Program-made: the position numbers and the translations under genes | Notes under the pieces: model-generated | What the model saw: the letters and a program-made list of their open reading frames with translations, nothing else | What the model was told of the DNA's origin: nothing | Database searches by the model: none | Shown: positions 43,239 through 53,017 of the stretch, piece by piece | Position numbering within the stretch: position 1 is the first letter of the stretch | Layout: every line of letters begins with the position of its first letter | Assembly (NCBI GenBank): GCA_023443225.1 | Contig: JAEZVF010000115.1 | Coordinates: 147,912 to 211,911, forward strand | Source: Bacillota bacterium | Lineage (GTDB): Bacteria; Bacillota; Clostridia; Lachnospirales; Lachnospiraceae | DNA: 64,000 nucleotides | Direction: 5' to 3'

Positions 43239-45063
43239 ATGAAACTAACGATTAAGGCAAGATTGTTTTTAGGATTTAGCATTTTAGGTTTATTATTTGT
43301 CGTGTTAGGCATTGTAGCAATCAGTTCCTTGAGTACAATTAATAATAGTACAAATGAAATTACCGGAAATAGTTTACCCAGTGTGGACTATGCACATTCT
43401 ATTGATACAAAAGCCTCAGATTATCGAATAAAGGAGCTAAGACATGTTTTATCAGATAACGTGGAAGAGCTTGATGGATTAGAAGAGGAAATGAGTTCAT
43501 TAGATCGGGAAGTAAAAGATGGTATTGTAGCCTATAATAACGTTATTAGTTCCGATCAGGATAGACAAATAATTAAAACAGTTGAGGCTGAGTGGGAGGT
43601 TTATTTAGAAATCAGTAAAAGAGTGATTTCATTAAGTAGGGCATTGAAAACACAGGAAGCCATTGAATTAGCAGCCAATGAATCAAAAACATCCTTTGAA
43701 AATCTGTCTAATTTATGAAAGAACTTGTTACTCTTAATCAAGATAATGCAGATAAAGTAACGATATCTGCTAGTAATACCTACACAAGTACCAGAGTGAT
43801 TTTATTTGCTACAATCATTATTGCGGTAATTATATGCTTCATATTAAGCGTGATTATAACAAATAGTATTGTAAAACCTATCTATAAACTTGTAAATGCA
43901 GCAGATACATTGGCTTTAGGGGATATAAATGTAAACGTTGAAACTACTTCAAGAGATGAAATTGGAAAACTTATGGAATCCTTTGGACGGATGATTAATA
44001 ACATTCGTAATCAAGCATTATCAGCGGAAAAGATAGCAGCTGGAGATCTTACGGTAGAAGTTCCAATTAGTTCTACGAATGATTTACTTGGAAATAAGTT
44101 ATCTGAAATGGTGAAGAAGAACAATGAAGTTTTATCTAATATATATGCTGCGTCCGAGCAAGTTGCCGTAGGTTCAAAGCAGGTATCCGACTCGAGTATT
44201 CTTCTATCTGAAGGGGCTACGGAGCAGGCAAGTGCAATAGAAGAACTAACAGCATCTATTGAAGAGATATCTTCACAGACAGAGTTAAATGCAAAAAATG
44301 CGAATCAGGCAAATGAACTGGCGGAAGATGCAAAATCCAATGCGAAACAAGGCAATTCTCAGATGCATGAAATGCTTAAGGCAATGGATGAAATCAATGA
44401 ATCCTCTACTAATATTTCAAAAGTTATTAAAGTAATTGATGATATTGCATTTCAGACCAATATACTTGCATTAAACGCAGCTGTTGAAGCTGCTAGAGCT
44501 GGACAGCATGGAAAAGGGTTTGCAGTAGTTGCGGAAGAAGTAAGAAACCTTGCTGCTCGTTCTGCCGATGCAGCAAAAGAGACAACCGATATGATTGAAG
44601 GCTCCATTAAGAAGTCTGAAGATGGTACGAAAATTGCTAAAAATACTGCACAAGCCCTTGATAAAATTGTTGATGGCATTGAACAAGTGGCTACTCTTAT
44701 AAGCAATATAGCAAATGCATCCAATGAACAGACAGTTGGTATTAAACAAATTAATCAGGGAATCATGCAAGTGTCACAGGTTGTACAGTCTAATTCAGCT
44801 ACCTCAGAAGAAAGTGCTGCTGCAAGTGAGGAGCTCTCCAGTCAGGCTACGCTTCTAAAAGAAACAGTTAATCAATTTAAAATTAAGAAGAATACAAATG
44901 CATATAATAAATATGATAATTTAAATCCAGGTATATTAAAAATGCTTGAGAATATGTCTACAACGGTAGCAATAGTTTAGCACAAATGTCAGAATCATAT
45001 GAGGAAGTGGCAACCTCAAAACCAAAGATAGCATTAAGTGATACGGAATTTGGAAAGTATTAA
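43239..45063 (+). pseudogene. Methyl-accepting chemotaxis protein gene broken by two frameshifts
   Basis: Three consecutive frames together make one complete MCP. Piece 1 (43239-43718) has an N-terminal membrane helix and a 4HB-type ligand domain. Piece 2 (43715-44980) has the second helix, HAMP (SIVKPIYKLVNAADTLALGD) and the full signalling hairpin tip (DIAFQTNILALNAAVEAARA). Piece 3 (to 45063) carries the usual MCP ending SLAQMSESYEEVATSKPK and LSDTEFGKY. At both junctions (about 43715 and 44960) a single missing base would restore the frame. Piece 2 alone retains its membrane helix, HAMP and kinase-control domain. AAAGGAG precedes the ATG at 43239. Confidence 0.85.
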
Positions 45064-45127
45064 TATAACTTCAGAGATGGTGCGAACCGAAAGGCTTGCA
45101 CCTCTCTTTATAAGGGGTGCTTTAAAA

Positions 45128-45952
45128 TTGATTAAAATTACAAAGAAAGAGTTTAAACTATTAGCAGCTTATATTAAAACACATTATGGTATTTACTTAA
45201 AAGAAGAAAAAGAGGCTTTGTTAGCCGGAAGACTTCAAAATGTACTGATTAAGAATGGATTTAATAATTTTTCAGAGTATTATAATTATATTGTATCAGA
45301 TAAAACAGGTGCGGCAGTGACTACATTAATTAATAAAATCACTACCAATCATACCTTTTTTATGAGAGAAGAGGACCATTTTAAATATTTTATAGATAAA
45401 ATTCTACCCGACATTACAAAAAAGGTGAAGGATAAGGATTTAAGAATATGGAGTGCAGGCTGTTCCTCTGGAGAAGAGCCATATACCTTGGCAATGATTA
45501 TTGACGAGTTTTTTGGAAATGAAAAAATGTTGTGGGATGCTAAGATATTAGCAACTGATATTTCATGTAAAGTACTTGAGGAAGCAAGAAAAGGAATATA
45601 TAGTAATGAAAAAATAGCTACTCTTCCAACCAATTGGAAACTTAGCTATTTTTGTAATTATAATAATGAAAATTACGCTATTTCAGATCAATTAAGAAAT
45701 GAAGTGATATTTAGAAAATTTAATTTAGTGGATAAAACATTCCCGTTTAAAAGAAAATTTCATGTGATATTTTGCAGGAATGTAATGATTTATTTTGATG
45801 CACGAACAAAACAGGAATTAGTGGATAGATTTTATAATTCTATGGAGTATGGAGGATATCTATTTATAGGGCATTCTGAATCTCTAAATCGAGAACAAAC
45901 CAAGTTTCAATACGTTATGCCCTCTGTATATAGGAAAGTCAGGATGGAGTGA
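45128..45952 (+). CDS. cheR: Chemotaxis methyltransferase CheR
   Basis: The roughly 274-residue protein has the N-terminal CheR helical domain (ITKKEFKLLAAYIKTHYGIY) and a SAM-dependent methyltransferase domain with WSAGCSSGEEPYTLAMII and IFCRNVMIYFDAR. It methylates receptor glutamates during adaptation. TTG 45128 is chosen because AAGGGGTG (45112-45119) is 8 nt upstream and the family starts here; the open frame reaches back to a GTG at 45038 within the MCP tail. It overlaps nothing and is followed by cheB after 4 nt. Confidence 0.92.
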   Translation: MIKITKKEFKLLAAYIKTHYGIYLKEEKEALLAGRLQNVLIKNGFNNFSEYYNYIVSDKTGAAVTTLINKITTNHTFFMREEDHFKYFIDKILPDITKKVKDKDLRIWSAGCSSGEEPYTLAMIIDEFFGNEKMLWDAKILATDISCKVLEEARKGIYSNEKIATLPTNWKLSYFCNYNNENYAISDQLRNEVIFRKFNLVDKTFPFKRKFHVIFCRNVMIYFDARTKQELVDRFYNSMEYGGYLFIGHSESLNREQTKFQYVMPSVYRKVRME

Positions 45953-45956
45953 AGAC

Positions 45957-46979
45957 ATGGAGATAAAAAAGAAGATAAGTGTATTAGTAGTAGATGACAG
46001 TATTATATTTAGAGAAGTATTATCACGTGGAATTTCTTCTGATTGTGGTATTGAAGTAATTGCTACAGCAATGGACCCATTCGATGCAAGAGATAAAATT
46101 ATTCATTATGAGCCGGACGTGATGACATGCGATGTAGAAATGCCAAAGATGAATGGGATAGAATTTATCCGAAGACTTATGCCACAATATCCTTTACCTA
46201 TTATTGTTGTTAGTTCAATTAGCGGAGCAGTGTTTGATGCAATGGATGCAGGTGCTGTAGATTTTGTAGTAAAACCAGATGTAACCTCTGTTCATAGTGT
46301 CGAAAATTTTATTCTTGAGTTGATAGCAAAAGTTAAAATTGCAGCGGTAGCTAACATTCATTATAAGAAAGAAACGGTACATGAACTGATTAAGAATAAC
46401 AAAAACATTGATAGCGAAAGAATTATAGCAATAGGAGCATCAACAGGTGGTACTGAAGCTATCTTACGTATTTTAAAAGCATTGCCTGTCAGCACCCCTG
46501 GAATTGTAATTGTACAGCATATCCCACCAATTTTCTCTCGTAGGTTTGCCGAGCGGATGAACGAATTGACAAAATTGAAAGTAAAAGAGGCAAAGACAGG
46601 CGATTATGTTAAACAAGGTCAAGTACTCATAGCACCTGGTGACCAACACATGGTGATAAAAAAAATTGGTGATCAATATAAAGTCCAGTGTTTTAAAGGA
46701 GATAGAGTCAATGGACATTGTCCTTCTGTTGATGTACTTTTTGAATCAGTGGCTAGGGAAGCAGGTAAAATGGCAATAGGAGTAATTCTTACTGGTATGG
46801 GCTATGATGGAGCTAAAGGGCTTCTTGCTATGAGACGTAGAGGAGCAAGAACTATAGGCCAAGATGAAATGACGTCTGTAGTTTATGGAATGCCAAAAGT
46901 TGCTTATAACATTGGTGGGGTAGAAATACAAACATCATTGGATAAAATTGCAAAGTTAATCTATTCTTTCAAAGATTAA
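45957..46979 (+). CDS. cheB: Chemotaxis protein-glutamate methylesterase CheB
   Basis: This 340-residue protein has a receiver domain (VVDDSIIFREVL; phospho-acceptor Asp in MTCDVEMPKMNG) and a CheB methylesterase domain: the catalytic Ser in IGASTGGTEAI, His in IVQHIPPIFSRRFAERM, and Asp in LTGMGYDGAKGL. It removes receptor methyl groups and may deamidate receptors when phosphorylated by CheA. It is the last gene of the che operon in the window. Confidence 0.95.
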   Translation: MEIKKKISVLVVDDSIIFREVLSRGISSDCGIEVIATAMDPFDARDKIIHYEPDVMTCDVEMPKMNGIEFIRRLMPQYPLPIIVVSSISGAVFDAMDAGAVDFVVKPDVTSVHSVENFILELIAKVKIAAVANIHYKKETVHELIKNNKNIDSERIIAIGASTGGTEAILRILKALPVSTPGIVIVQHIPPIFSRRFAERMNELTKLKVKEAKTGDYVKQGQVLIAPGDQHMVIKKIGDQYKVQCFKGDRVNGHCPSVDVLFESVAREAGKMAIGVILTGMGYDGAKGLLAMRRRGARTIGQDEMTSVVYGMPKVAYNIGGVEIQTSLDKIAKLIYSFKD

Positions 46980-47002
46980 CTTTGTAATTTATTAATAATT
47001 AG

Positions 47003-47893
47003 TTATATGTATGTATTTATTGCATTCGCTTTAAGGATATGTATAAAATTTTTAATAGATTTTGAATGGTTAGAATTCTTTTGATATGCTAAATACAGGA
47101 TAGGAAAATCTGATTTTACATCTAAAGGAATAATTGAAAGATTATGGTTTCTTAATATCGGCGTATTAACAAGGATTGCGATACCAAAATCTTGTGCAAC
47201 CATTTCACTTATGATTATTTCTTCATCAAAAGCAAATATAATATTTGGGACTATATTCTGTTCTTTAAAAAGGTTACGAATACAAATGCCAAGAGTATTG
47301 TTTTCTCGATAGGTAATTAGAGGATACTCTTGTAAAGAGGATAGTAATAATTTTTCTTTTTTGGATAATTCATGGCCTACTTTGGTTATGACAACAAGTT
47401 CTTGTCTTAATATTGGGACAAAAATTAAGCCTTTATCGACTTCTACTTGGAAACAAAATCCAATATCATAAACTTCATTAATAATACCGGTGATAACTTC
47501 TTTACTCGTCGTGCAGGTAAATATATCAAAGGTGGTTTGTGGATAAGATAACGTATATGTTCGAATATTTTTTGGAATAAAATCACCAGATAAGATAGGA
47601 ATTGTTCCTATATCTATTTTATCTGTTGAGAGCTTAATATTATGCTTTAACATAGCAATACCATCATCTAGTTTTGTTAAAACCTCTACAACGCACATAT
47701 AAAATTCTTTACCATGGTTGGTTAAAACTACATTTCTGCCTTTTTTTCTGAATAGTGAAGTGCCTAACTCTTTTTCTAAATTTGCAATGGAATAACTAAG
47801 GCTTGGCTGACTAATATATAATTCCTTCGCTGCCATTGTAAAATTTTGTAATTCGGCAATTTTTCTAAAATAATATAGTTGACTTAAATTCAT
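47003..47893 (-). CDS. LysR-family transcriptional regulator
   Basis: The 296-residue protein starts MNLSQLYYFRKIAELQNFTM and has the helix-turn-helix AAKELYISQPSLSYSIANLE, then KELGTSLFRKKGRNVVLT and a full LysR substrate-binding domain. It is convergent with cheB. Downstream of its start there is only the decayed radical-SAM fragment, so its original divergent target may be lost. The effector is unknown. Confidence 0.93.
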   Translation of the reverse strand: MNLSQLYYFRKIAELQNFTMAAKELYISQPSLSYSIANLEKELGTSLFRKKGRNVVLTNHGKEFYMCVVEVLTKLDDGIAMLKHNIKLSTDKIDIGTIPILSGDFIPKNIRTYTLSYPQTTFDIFTCTTSKEVITGIINEVYDIGFCFQVEVDKGLIFVPILRQELVVITKVGHELSKKEKLLLSSLQEYPLITYRENNTLGICIRNLFKEQNIVPNIIFAFDEEIIISEMVAQDFGIAILVNTPILRNHNLSIIPLDVKSDFPILYLAYQKNSNHSKSIKNFIHILKANAINTYI

Positions 47894-48009
47894 AGGATTA
47901 CCTTGTATAATGATTTATCATACATTTTTCTTTTCAATAATAGTGAGCTATATAAGATACGACTTAATCAGACATTTATATATTTTACTTGATTTTTCAT
48001 ATATGTGCA

Positions 48010-48320
48010 ATAGTTATGGAAATGGTAATTTGTATGCGTTTATAGGTGAATATTTGTGTAACTTTAATACAAGAAGATGTCTTAAACTGATTGATAAATA
48101 TGGTTTTGGGATTGCTATGCAGACAAAATCAAATCGGATACATATTATGAGAGAGGAATGAATACAAACTATCCGTTAGATGACACCAATCTTGCCACTT
48201 ACTAATGATACGGAAGATAATATAAATGGAATTTTAGATTACTGTAAGAAAGCTAAGACATATGAAATTCTTCTATCTTGAATCGAAGTAACTTTAAGAG
48301 ACGGGAACGTACAGATTGTT
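48010..48320 (+). pseudogene. Decayed partial copy of the SPL-type radical SAM gene
   Basis: The stretch is closely similar at DNA level to the intact gene at about 38910-39335. It encodes TRRCLKLIDKYGFGIAMQTK (intact: TRRCLELIDEYGFGLAIQTK). It then has an internal deletion of about 140 bp, a stop, and a shifted continuation matching MTPILPFIND and the following EDNIHGILDYCKKA. The start, the radical-SAM cysteines and the 3' end are missing. It is a non-functional duplicate about 9 kb from its parent. Confidence 0.85.
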
Positions 48321-48328
48321 AAAAAGGG

Positions 48329-48376
48329 AAAAAAGAAATTCGTGAGTTCAAAAATGGACTCGCAAATTTCTTTTTT
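48329..48376 (-). terminator. Terminator after argG
   Basis: A long stem with A12-type arms (48329-48340 with 48365-48376, extended inward by GTGAGTTC/GGACTCGC with mismatches) ends in a T-run on the minus strand. It lies 10 nt after the argG stop codon. Confidence 0.85.
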
Positions 48377-48386
48377 CTTATTGTTA

Positions 48387-49601
48387 TTACTTATCTTTTT
48401 CAATAGCAGCCATCTTCATAGCACGAACTTTAAGTGAAAGTCCAAATAGATTAATGAAGCCTTCTGCGTCATGATGATCGTATAAGTCACCTGTAGTAAA
48501 GGAAGCAATATCTTCATTATATAGAGAATAAGGAGAAGTAGTGCCCTGTTTGATAATGTTACCTTTGTACAGTTTTAATTTAACTTCACCGGTTACATAT
48601 TCCTGTGTTACATCTACAAATGCCTGTAACGCTTCACGAAGAGGGGTAAACCATTTACCCTCATACACTACATCAGCGAATTTGTTTCCAATTTCTTTTT
48701 TGCAGGTTAAGGTGGCACGGTCAAGAATAAGTTCTTCTAATTGCGTATGAGCTTCCATTAAAATAGTTCCGCCCGGTGTTTCATATACACCACGGGATTT
48801 CATACCAACAACACGGTTCTCAACAATATCGATAATACCAACACCATGTTTTCCACCAAGTTTATTTAATTCCTCAATGATATCGGATGGCTTCATAGTC
48901 TTGCCATTAAAGCTGGTAGGAATACCTTTTTCAAAAGTTAAGGTTAGAGTTTCCCCTTCATCTGGTGCTTTTTCAGGTGATACACCAAGAACTAACAAAT
49001 GATCATAATTTGGAGCAACCGCAGGATCTTCTAGTTCTAAGCCTTCATGGCTGATGTGCCATAAGTTTCTGTCACGGCTGTAGCTATTATCAACGGAGAA
49101 AGGAAGATCAATGCCGTGATTCCTGCAATATTCGATTTCTTCTTCTCTAGAAGATACATCCCAGATTCTCCAAGGAGCAATTATTCTTAAATCAGGAGCA
49201 AGTGCTTTAATACCTAATTCAAAACGCACCTGATCATTTCCTTTACCGGTTGCACCATGACAGATAGCTGTAGCCCCTTCAAGTCTTGCGATTTCAACCA
49301 ATCTCTTGGCAATCACAGGTCTAGCCATCGAGGTTCCTAATAAATATTTATTCTCATATACAGCGCCTGCTTTTACACAAGGCAAAACATAATCGTCTAC
49401 GAATTCATCCACAACATTTTCAATGTATAATTTTGTTGCACCGGATAATTTGGCTCTTTCTTCAAGACCATCCAGTTCGTTTCCTTGTCCTACATCGATA
49501 CAAACACAAACCACATCATAATCATAATTTTCCTTTAACCAGGGAATAATCATTGTTGTGTCAAGTCCGCCTGAATAAGCGAGAATTACTTTTTCTTTCA
49601 T
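48387..49601 (-). CDS. argG: Argininosuccinate synthase
   Basis: The 404-residue enzyme has the PP-loop LAYSGGLDTT at the N-terminus, CHGATGKGNDQVRFE, and IIAPWRIWDVSSREEEIEYC. It joins citrulline and aspartate using ATP in arginine synthesis. AAGGAGG lies before the ATG at 49601; a 9-codon upstream extension is rejected. It is transcribed away from maf and argCJBD and has its own promoter resembling that of argC. argH is not in the window. Confidence 0.96.
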   Translation of the reverse strand: MKEKVILAYSGGLDTTMIIPWLKENYDYDVVCVCIDVGQGNELDGLEERAKLSGATKLYIENVVDEFVDDYVLPCVKAGAVYENKYLLGTSMARPVIAKRLVEIARLEGATAICHGATGKGNDQVRFELGIKALAPDLRIIAPWRIWDVSSREEEIEYCRNHGIDLPFSVDNSYSRDRNLWHISHEGLELEDPAVAPNYDHLLVLGVSPEKAPDEGETLTLTFEKGIPTSFNGKTMKPSDIIEELNKLGGKHGVGIIDIVENRVVGMKSRGVYETPGGTILMEAHTQLEELILDRATLTCKKEIGNKFADVVYEGKWFTPLREALQAFVDVTQEYVTGEVKLKLYKGNIIKQGTTSPYSLYNEDIASFTTGDLYDHHDAEGFINLFGLSLKVRAMKMAAIEKDK

Positions 49602-49644
49602 AATAAATGCCTCCTTACAAAAATTCATCTTAATGATTATTATA

Positions 49645-49718
49645 AATATACATCAAATTGTTATTTTATGCAATAGCTAATTTAAAATTTATTTATAATA
49701 TTTATGAATAATATTCAT
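49645..49718 (-). promoter_or_regulatory. argG promoter with ArgR-type ARG box
   Basis: On the minus strand, TTGCAT (49668-49673), a 17-bp spacer and TATATT (49645-49650) form a promoter. A perfect 15-bp palindrome, ATGAATA-A-TATTCAT (49704-49718), upstream of the -35, matches the ARG box recognised by ArgR. Arginine-responsive repression is inferred. Confidence 0.7.
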
Positions 49719-49883
49719 GAATATAAAAATCCATTGCCCAAAGAGTAAGTTTTATTTAACTTGATATAAAAAAATGTTTATGCTAGACTATTTCCGGATT
49801 TATGCATACATATTGGGTGTTGCATGAGGATATTAACCATACTAGATAATAATAAGATAACGATACAGACAGGAGTAATTAAG

Positions 49884-50480
49884 ATGTATAAAATAGTATT
49901 AGCGTCAGCTTCTCCAAGAAGAAAAGAAATATTTGAGAAAGTCGGTATTGAATTTACGGTTTCTACAAGCGATAAAGAAGAAATCATTCGCAAGAACACA
50001 CCTGAAGAAATCGTTGTTGATCTTGCTTCTAAGAAAGCAGAAGATGTAGCATTAAACTATGAAGGAAATGTAATTGTAATCGGTGCGGATACCATGGTTG
50101 TACTAAATGGAGAGATTATGGGAAAGCCAAGAAATGAAGAAGACGCAAAAAGAATGCTCCATTTATTAAGTGGTAATATCCATAAAGTATATACAGGTGT
50201 ATCTGTAATTATTAAGAATACCAAAGAAGAGGGTAAAGCAAGGAAAATTCATTTTCTGGAAAGTACGGATGTGTGGGTAAAAGAAATAACAGAAGATGCA
50301 ATTACTGATTATATTGCCAGCGGGGAACCTTTTGATAAAGCGGGTGCTTATGCAATTCAGGGTCTATTTGCTATTCATATTGATAGGATAGAGGGAGATT
50401 ATAATAACATCGTTGGTTTCCCGATCGCAAAATTATATTCTGTTCTATTAAAGGAAGGGATTGATATTCTACATCCGTAA
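49884..50480 (+). CDS. maf: Maf-type nucleoside triphosphate pyrophosphatase
   Basis: The 198-residue protein begins MYKIVLASASPRRKEIFEKV, the family's SxSPRR signature, and also carries VIGADTMVVLNGEIMGKPRN and the FDKAGAYAIQG motif. It hydrolyses non-canonical or modified nucleoside triphosphates, and Maf proteins have been linked to septum inhibition. ACAGGAG precedes the ATG at 49884; 20 upstream in-frame codons are rejected. It lies alone between argG and argC. Confidence 0.93.
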   Translation: MYKIVLASASPRRKEIFEKVGIEFTVSTSDKEEIIRKNTPEEIVVDLASKKAEDVALNYEGNVIVIGADTMVVLNGEIMGKPRNEEDAKRMLHLLSGNIHKVYTGVSVIIKNTKEEGKARKIHFLESTDVWVKEITEDAITDYIASGEPFDKAGAYAIQGLFAIHIDRIEGDYNNIVGFPIAKLYSVLLKEGIDILHP

Positions 50481-50482
50481 AT

Positions 50483-50588
50483 AAATATTCATAAATATTG
50501 CAAAAACACATTTTTATGAAAGTTTATGCAAAGAAATCGAAATAAATTAAATTTAACTATTGCATAATAATCAATTTCGATGTATAAT
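50483..50588 (+). promoter_or_regulatory. argCJBD promoter with ArgR-type sites
   Basis: TTGCAT (50560-50565), a 17-bp spacer and TATAAT (50583-50588) form a strong promoter. The -35 and spacer closely match those of argG (both start TTGCATAA and have GATGTATA around the -10). An ARG-box-like sequence, AAATATTCATAAATATTGCA (50483-50502), lies upstream. ArgR control is inferred from these matches. Confidence 0.7.
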
Positions 50589-50634
50589 TATGAAAAAATT
50601 ATTGAAAAGAGATAGATAAGACGGAGGTAGGCAG

Positions 50635-51675
50635 ATGATAAAAGTTGGTATTATTGGTTCAACCGGTTATGCCGGACAGGAATTAGTAAGAATTCTTTTA
50701 CAACATAAAGAAGCTGAAATTGTATGGTATGGCTCAAAGAGTTATGTGGATAAAAAATACTACGAAGTATTTCAAAATATGTTTCAGATTGTTGATGATG
50801 TTTGTATGGATGATAATATGGAAGAACTGGCAAAACAGGTTGACGTTATATTTACAGCTACACCCCAAGGCTTATGCGCTACTTTAGTAAATGAGGATGT
50901 TTTGTCTAGGGTTAAGATTATTGATCTCAGTGCAGATTTTAGAATTAAGGATGTAAGCACTTATGAAGAGTGGTATGGAATCACACATCCAAGTCCGGAA
51001 TTTATCAAAGAAGCTGTATATGGATTATGTGAAATCAATCGTGAGGAGATTAAGAAATCCAGGTTGATTGCCAATCCAGGGTGTTATCCTACCTGTTCCA
51101 TACTTTCTATTTATCCTTTAGTAAAAGAAGGTCTGATTGATCCTAACTCCATTATTATTGATGCTAAATCGGGGGTATCCGGAGCAGGAAGAGCAGCAAA
51201 GGTAAATAACCTATATTGTGAAGTGAATGAAAGCATTAAAGCCTATGGTGTTACAAATCATAGACATACTCCTGAGATTGCAGAACAATTATCCTATGCA
51301 GCAGGGGAAGACATCAATTTAATTTTTACCCCGCATCTGGTACCGATGAATCGTGGAATCTTAGTCACTGCTTATGCAAATCTGATGAAGGATGTTAGCT
51401 ATGAAGAAGTAAAAGCTGTGTACGATAAATATTATAGCAAAGAATACTTTGTACGTGTTTTAGATAAAGGAATTTGTCCAGAAACCAGGTGGGTGGAAGG
51501 AAGTAATTTCGTAGATGTTAATTTTGTAATTGAACCAAAAACAAAGAGAATCATTATGATGGGTGCCATGGATAATGTGGTAAAGGGAGCTGCAGGTCAG
51601 GCAGTACAAAACATGAATCTAATGTTTGGTTTAGAGGAGACCATGGGATTACAACTGGTACCAATGTTCCCATAA
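50635..51675 (+). CDS. argC: N-acetyl-gamma-glutamyl-phosphate reductase
   Basis: This 346-residue enzyme has the NADP-binding start KVGIIGSTGYAGQELVR and the catalytic Cys in IANPGCYPTCS (about residue 149). It also has VSGAGRAA and the C-terminal VDVNFVIEPKTKRIIM. It reduces N-acetylglutamyl phosphate in arginine synthesis. The ATG at 50635 follows ACGGAGG. It is the first gene of the argC-J-B-D operon. Confidence 0.96.
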   Translation: MIKVGIIGSTGYAGQELVRILLQHKEAEIVWYGSKSYVDKKYYEVFQNMFQIVDDVCMDDNMEELAKQVDVIFTATPQGLCATLVNEDVLSRVKIIDLSADFRIKDVSTYEEWYGITHPSPEFIKEAVYGLCEINREEIKKSRLIANPGCYPTCSILSIYPLVKEGLIDPNSIIIDAKSGVSGAGRAAKVNNLYCEVNESIKAYGVTNHRHTPEIAEQLSYAAGEDINLIFTPHLVPMNRGILVTAYANLMKDVSYEEVKAVYDKYYSKEYFVRVLDKGICPETRWVEGSNFVDVNFVIEPKTKRIIMMGAMDNVVKGAAGQAVQNMNLMFGLEETMGLQLVPMFP

Positions 51676-51728
51676 GTAATAACACGTGTAGTAACAGCAG
51701 AGATTATAGCAAAGCGGGAGGATTAAAC

Positions 51729-52949
51729 ATGGAGAAAATGAAAGGCGGTGTCACCGCAGCAAAAGGATATATGGCAGCCGGAATATATGCAGGAATTAAA
51801 AAGAAAAGAAAAGATATGGCTTTAGTTTTTAGCGAAATTCCAGCAAAGGTAGCAGGAACTTTCACAACCAATATTGTAAAGGCAGCACCGGTTAAATGGG
51901 ATATGAAACTGATACAGGAACATGAAACAGCACAGGCTGTCGTATTAAACAGTGGTGTTGCCAATGCCTGTACGGGCAAAGAAGGAGAAATCAATAATCA
52001 AAAGATGGCAGAAGCTATGGCAAAAAGTTTGGGAATCTCTGTAGAGGCAGTTTTAACTGCATCTACCGGAGTAATCGGAAAACAGCTGCCCATTGATGTA
52101 ATTGCAGCAGGTGCTGAATTACTTGCAGATGCTCTGGAGGGAGATCTGGAGGCTGGCTTATCTGCAGCAGAAGCTATTATGACTACCGATACCTATTCCA
52201 AAGAAAGCGCTGTTTCCTTTGAATTAGATGGAAAAACCGTCACCATCGGAGGTATGGCTAAAGGTTCTGGTATGATTCACCCTAATATGGCTACCATGCT
52301 GGGAGTAGTAACAACGGATATTGCAATCAGCAAAGCTTTATTACAGGAGGCAATCAGTGCAGATGTGAAAGATACCTTTAATATGATATCCGTAGATCGT
52401 GATACCTCCACGAACGATTCCTTAATCATTCTTGCCAATGGAATGGCAGAAAATAAAGAGATTACCGAAAAAAATGAGGATTATACTAAGTTTTGTAAGG
52501 CACTAAATATTGTAACCAAGGATTTAGCAAAGAAAATGGCAGCTGATGGAGAAGGTGCAACAAAATTATTGGAAGCAGTAGTGATTGGTGCGGTTGATAA
52601 AGAACAGGCAGTGTCCTTAAGTAAATCCATCATTACATCTAACTTAGTTAAAAGTGCTGTATATGGAAATGATGCAAACTGGGGAAGAATTCTATGTGCC
52701 ATGGGGTATGCAGGTGTCGAGTTTGATCCTGACAAAGTGGATTTATTCCTTGAAAGTTCCGAAGGCAAATTGCAACTAGTTTCTAATGGCATGGCAACAG
52801 ATTATAGCGAAGAAGTTGCAACTAAGATTTTATCGGCAAAAGAGGTCAGAACCATTGCGGATGTTAAAATGGGAAATGAGACAGCTACTGCATGGGGATG
52901 CGATTTGACCTATGACTATGTTAAGATTAATGCAGATTACAGGTCATAA
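51729..52949 (+). CDS. argJ: Bifunctional ornithine acetyltransferase/N-acetylglutamate synthase
   Basis: The 406-residue proenzyme has the self-cleavage site in MIHPNMATMLGVVTTD, where the Thr of ATM-L becomes the N-terminal nucleophile of the beta chain (about residue 189). It starts with GGVTAAKGYMAAG and includes LNSGVANACTG. It recycles the acetyl group in the cyclic arginine pathway and can also make N-acetylglutamate. GCGGGAGG precedes the ATG. Confidence 0.95.
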   Translation: MEKMKGGVTAAKGYMAAGIYAGIKKKRKDMALVFSEIPAKVAGTFTTNIVKAAPVKWDMKLIQEHETAQAVVLNSGVANACTGKEGEINNQKMAEAMAKSLGISVEAVLTASTGVIGKQLPIDVIAAGAELLADALEGDLEAGLSAAEAIMTTDTYSKESAVSFELDGKTVTIGGMAKGSGMIHPNMATMLGVVTTDIAISKALLQEAISADVKDTFNMISVDRDTSTNDSLIILANGMAENKEITEKNEDYTKFCKALNIVTKDLAKKMAADGEGATKLLEAVVIGAVDKEQAVSLSKSIITSNLVKSAVYGNDANWGRILCAMGYAGVEFDPDKVDLFLESSEGKLQLVSNGMATDYSEEVATKILSAKEVRTIADVKMGNETATAWGCDLTYDYVKINADYRS

Positions 52950-53017
52950 ATCATGTGAAAATGATTCTATTATTTAATATAGGTGAAATGTACATTAGAT
53001 ATTTTGGAGGATAAGAA

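Noticed and set aside
43700..43725. Programmed -1 frameshift in the MCP gene
   Set aside because: The bases at the junction (TAATTTA) do not form a canonical XXXYYYZ slippery heptamer, and a second independent break occurs near 44960, so mutation or sequence error is simpler.
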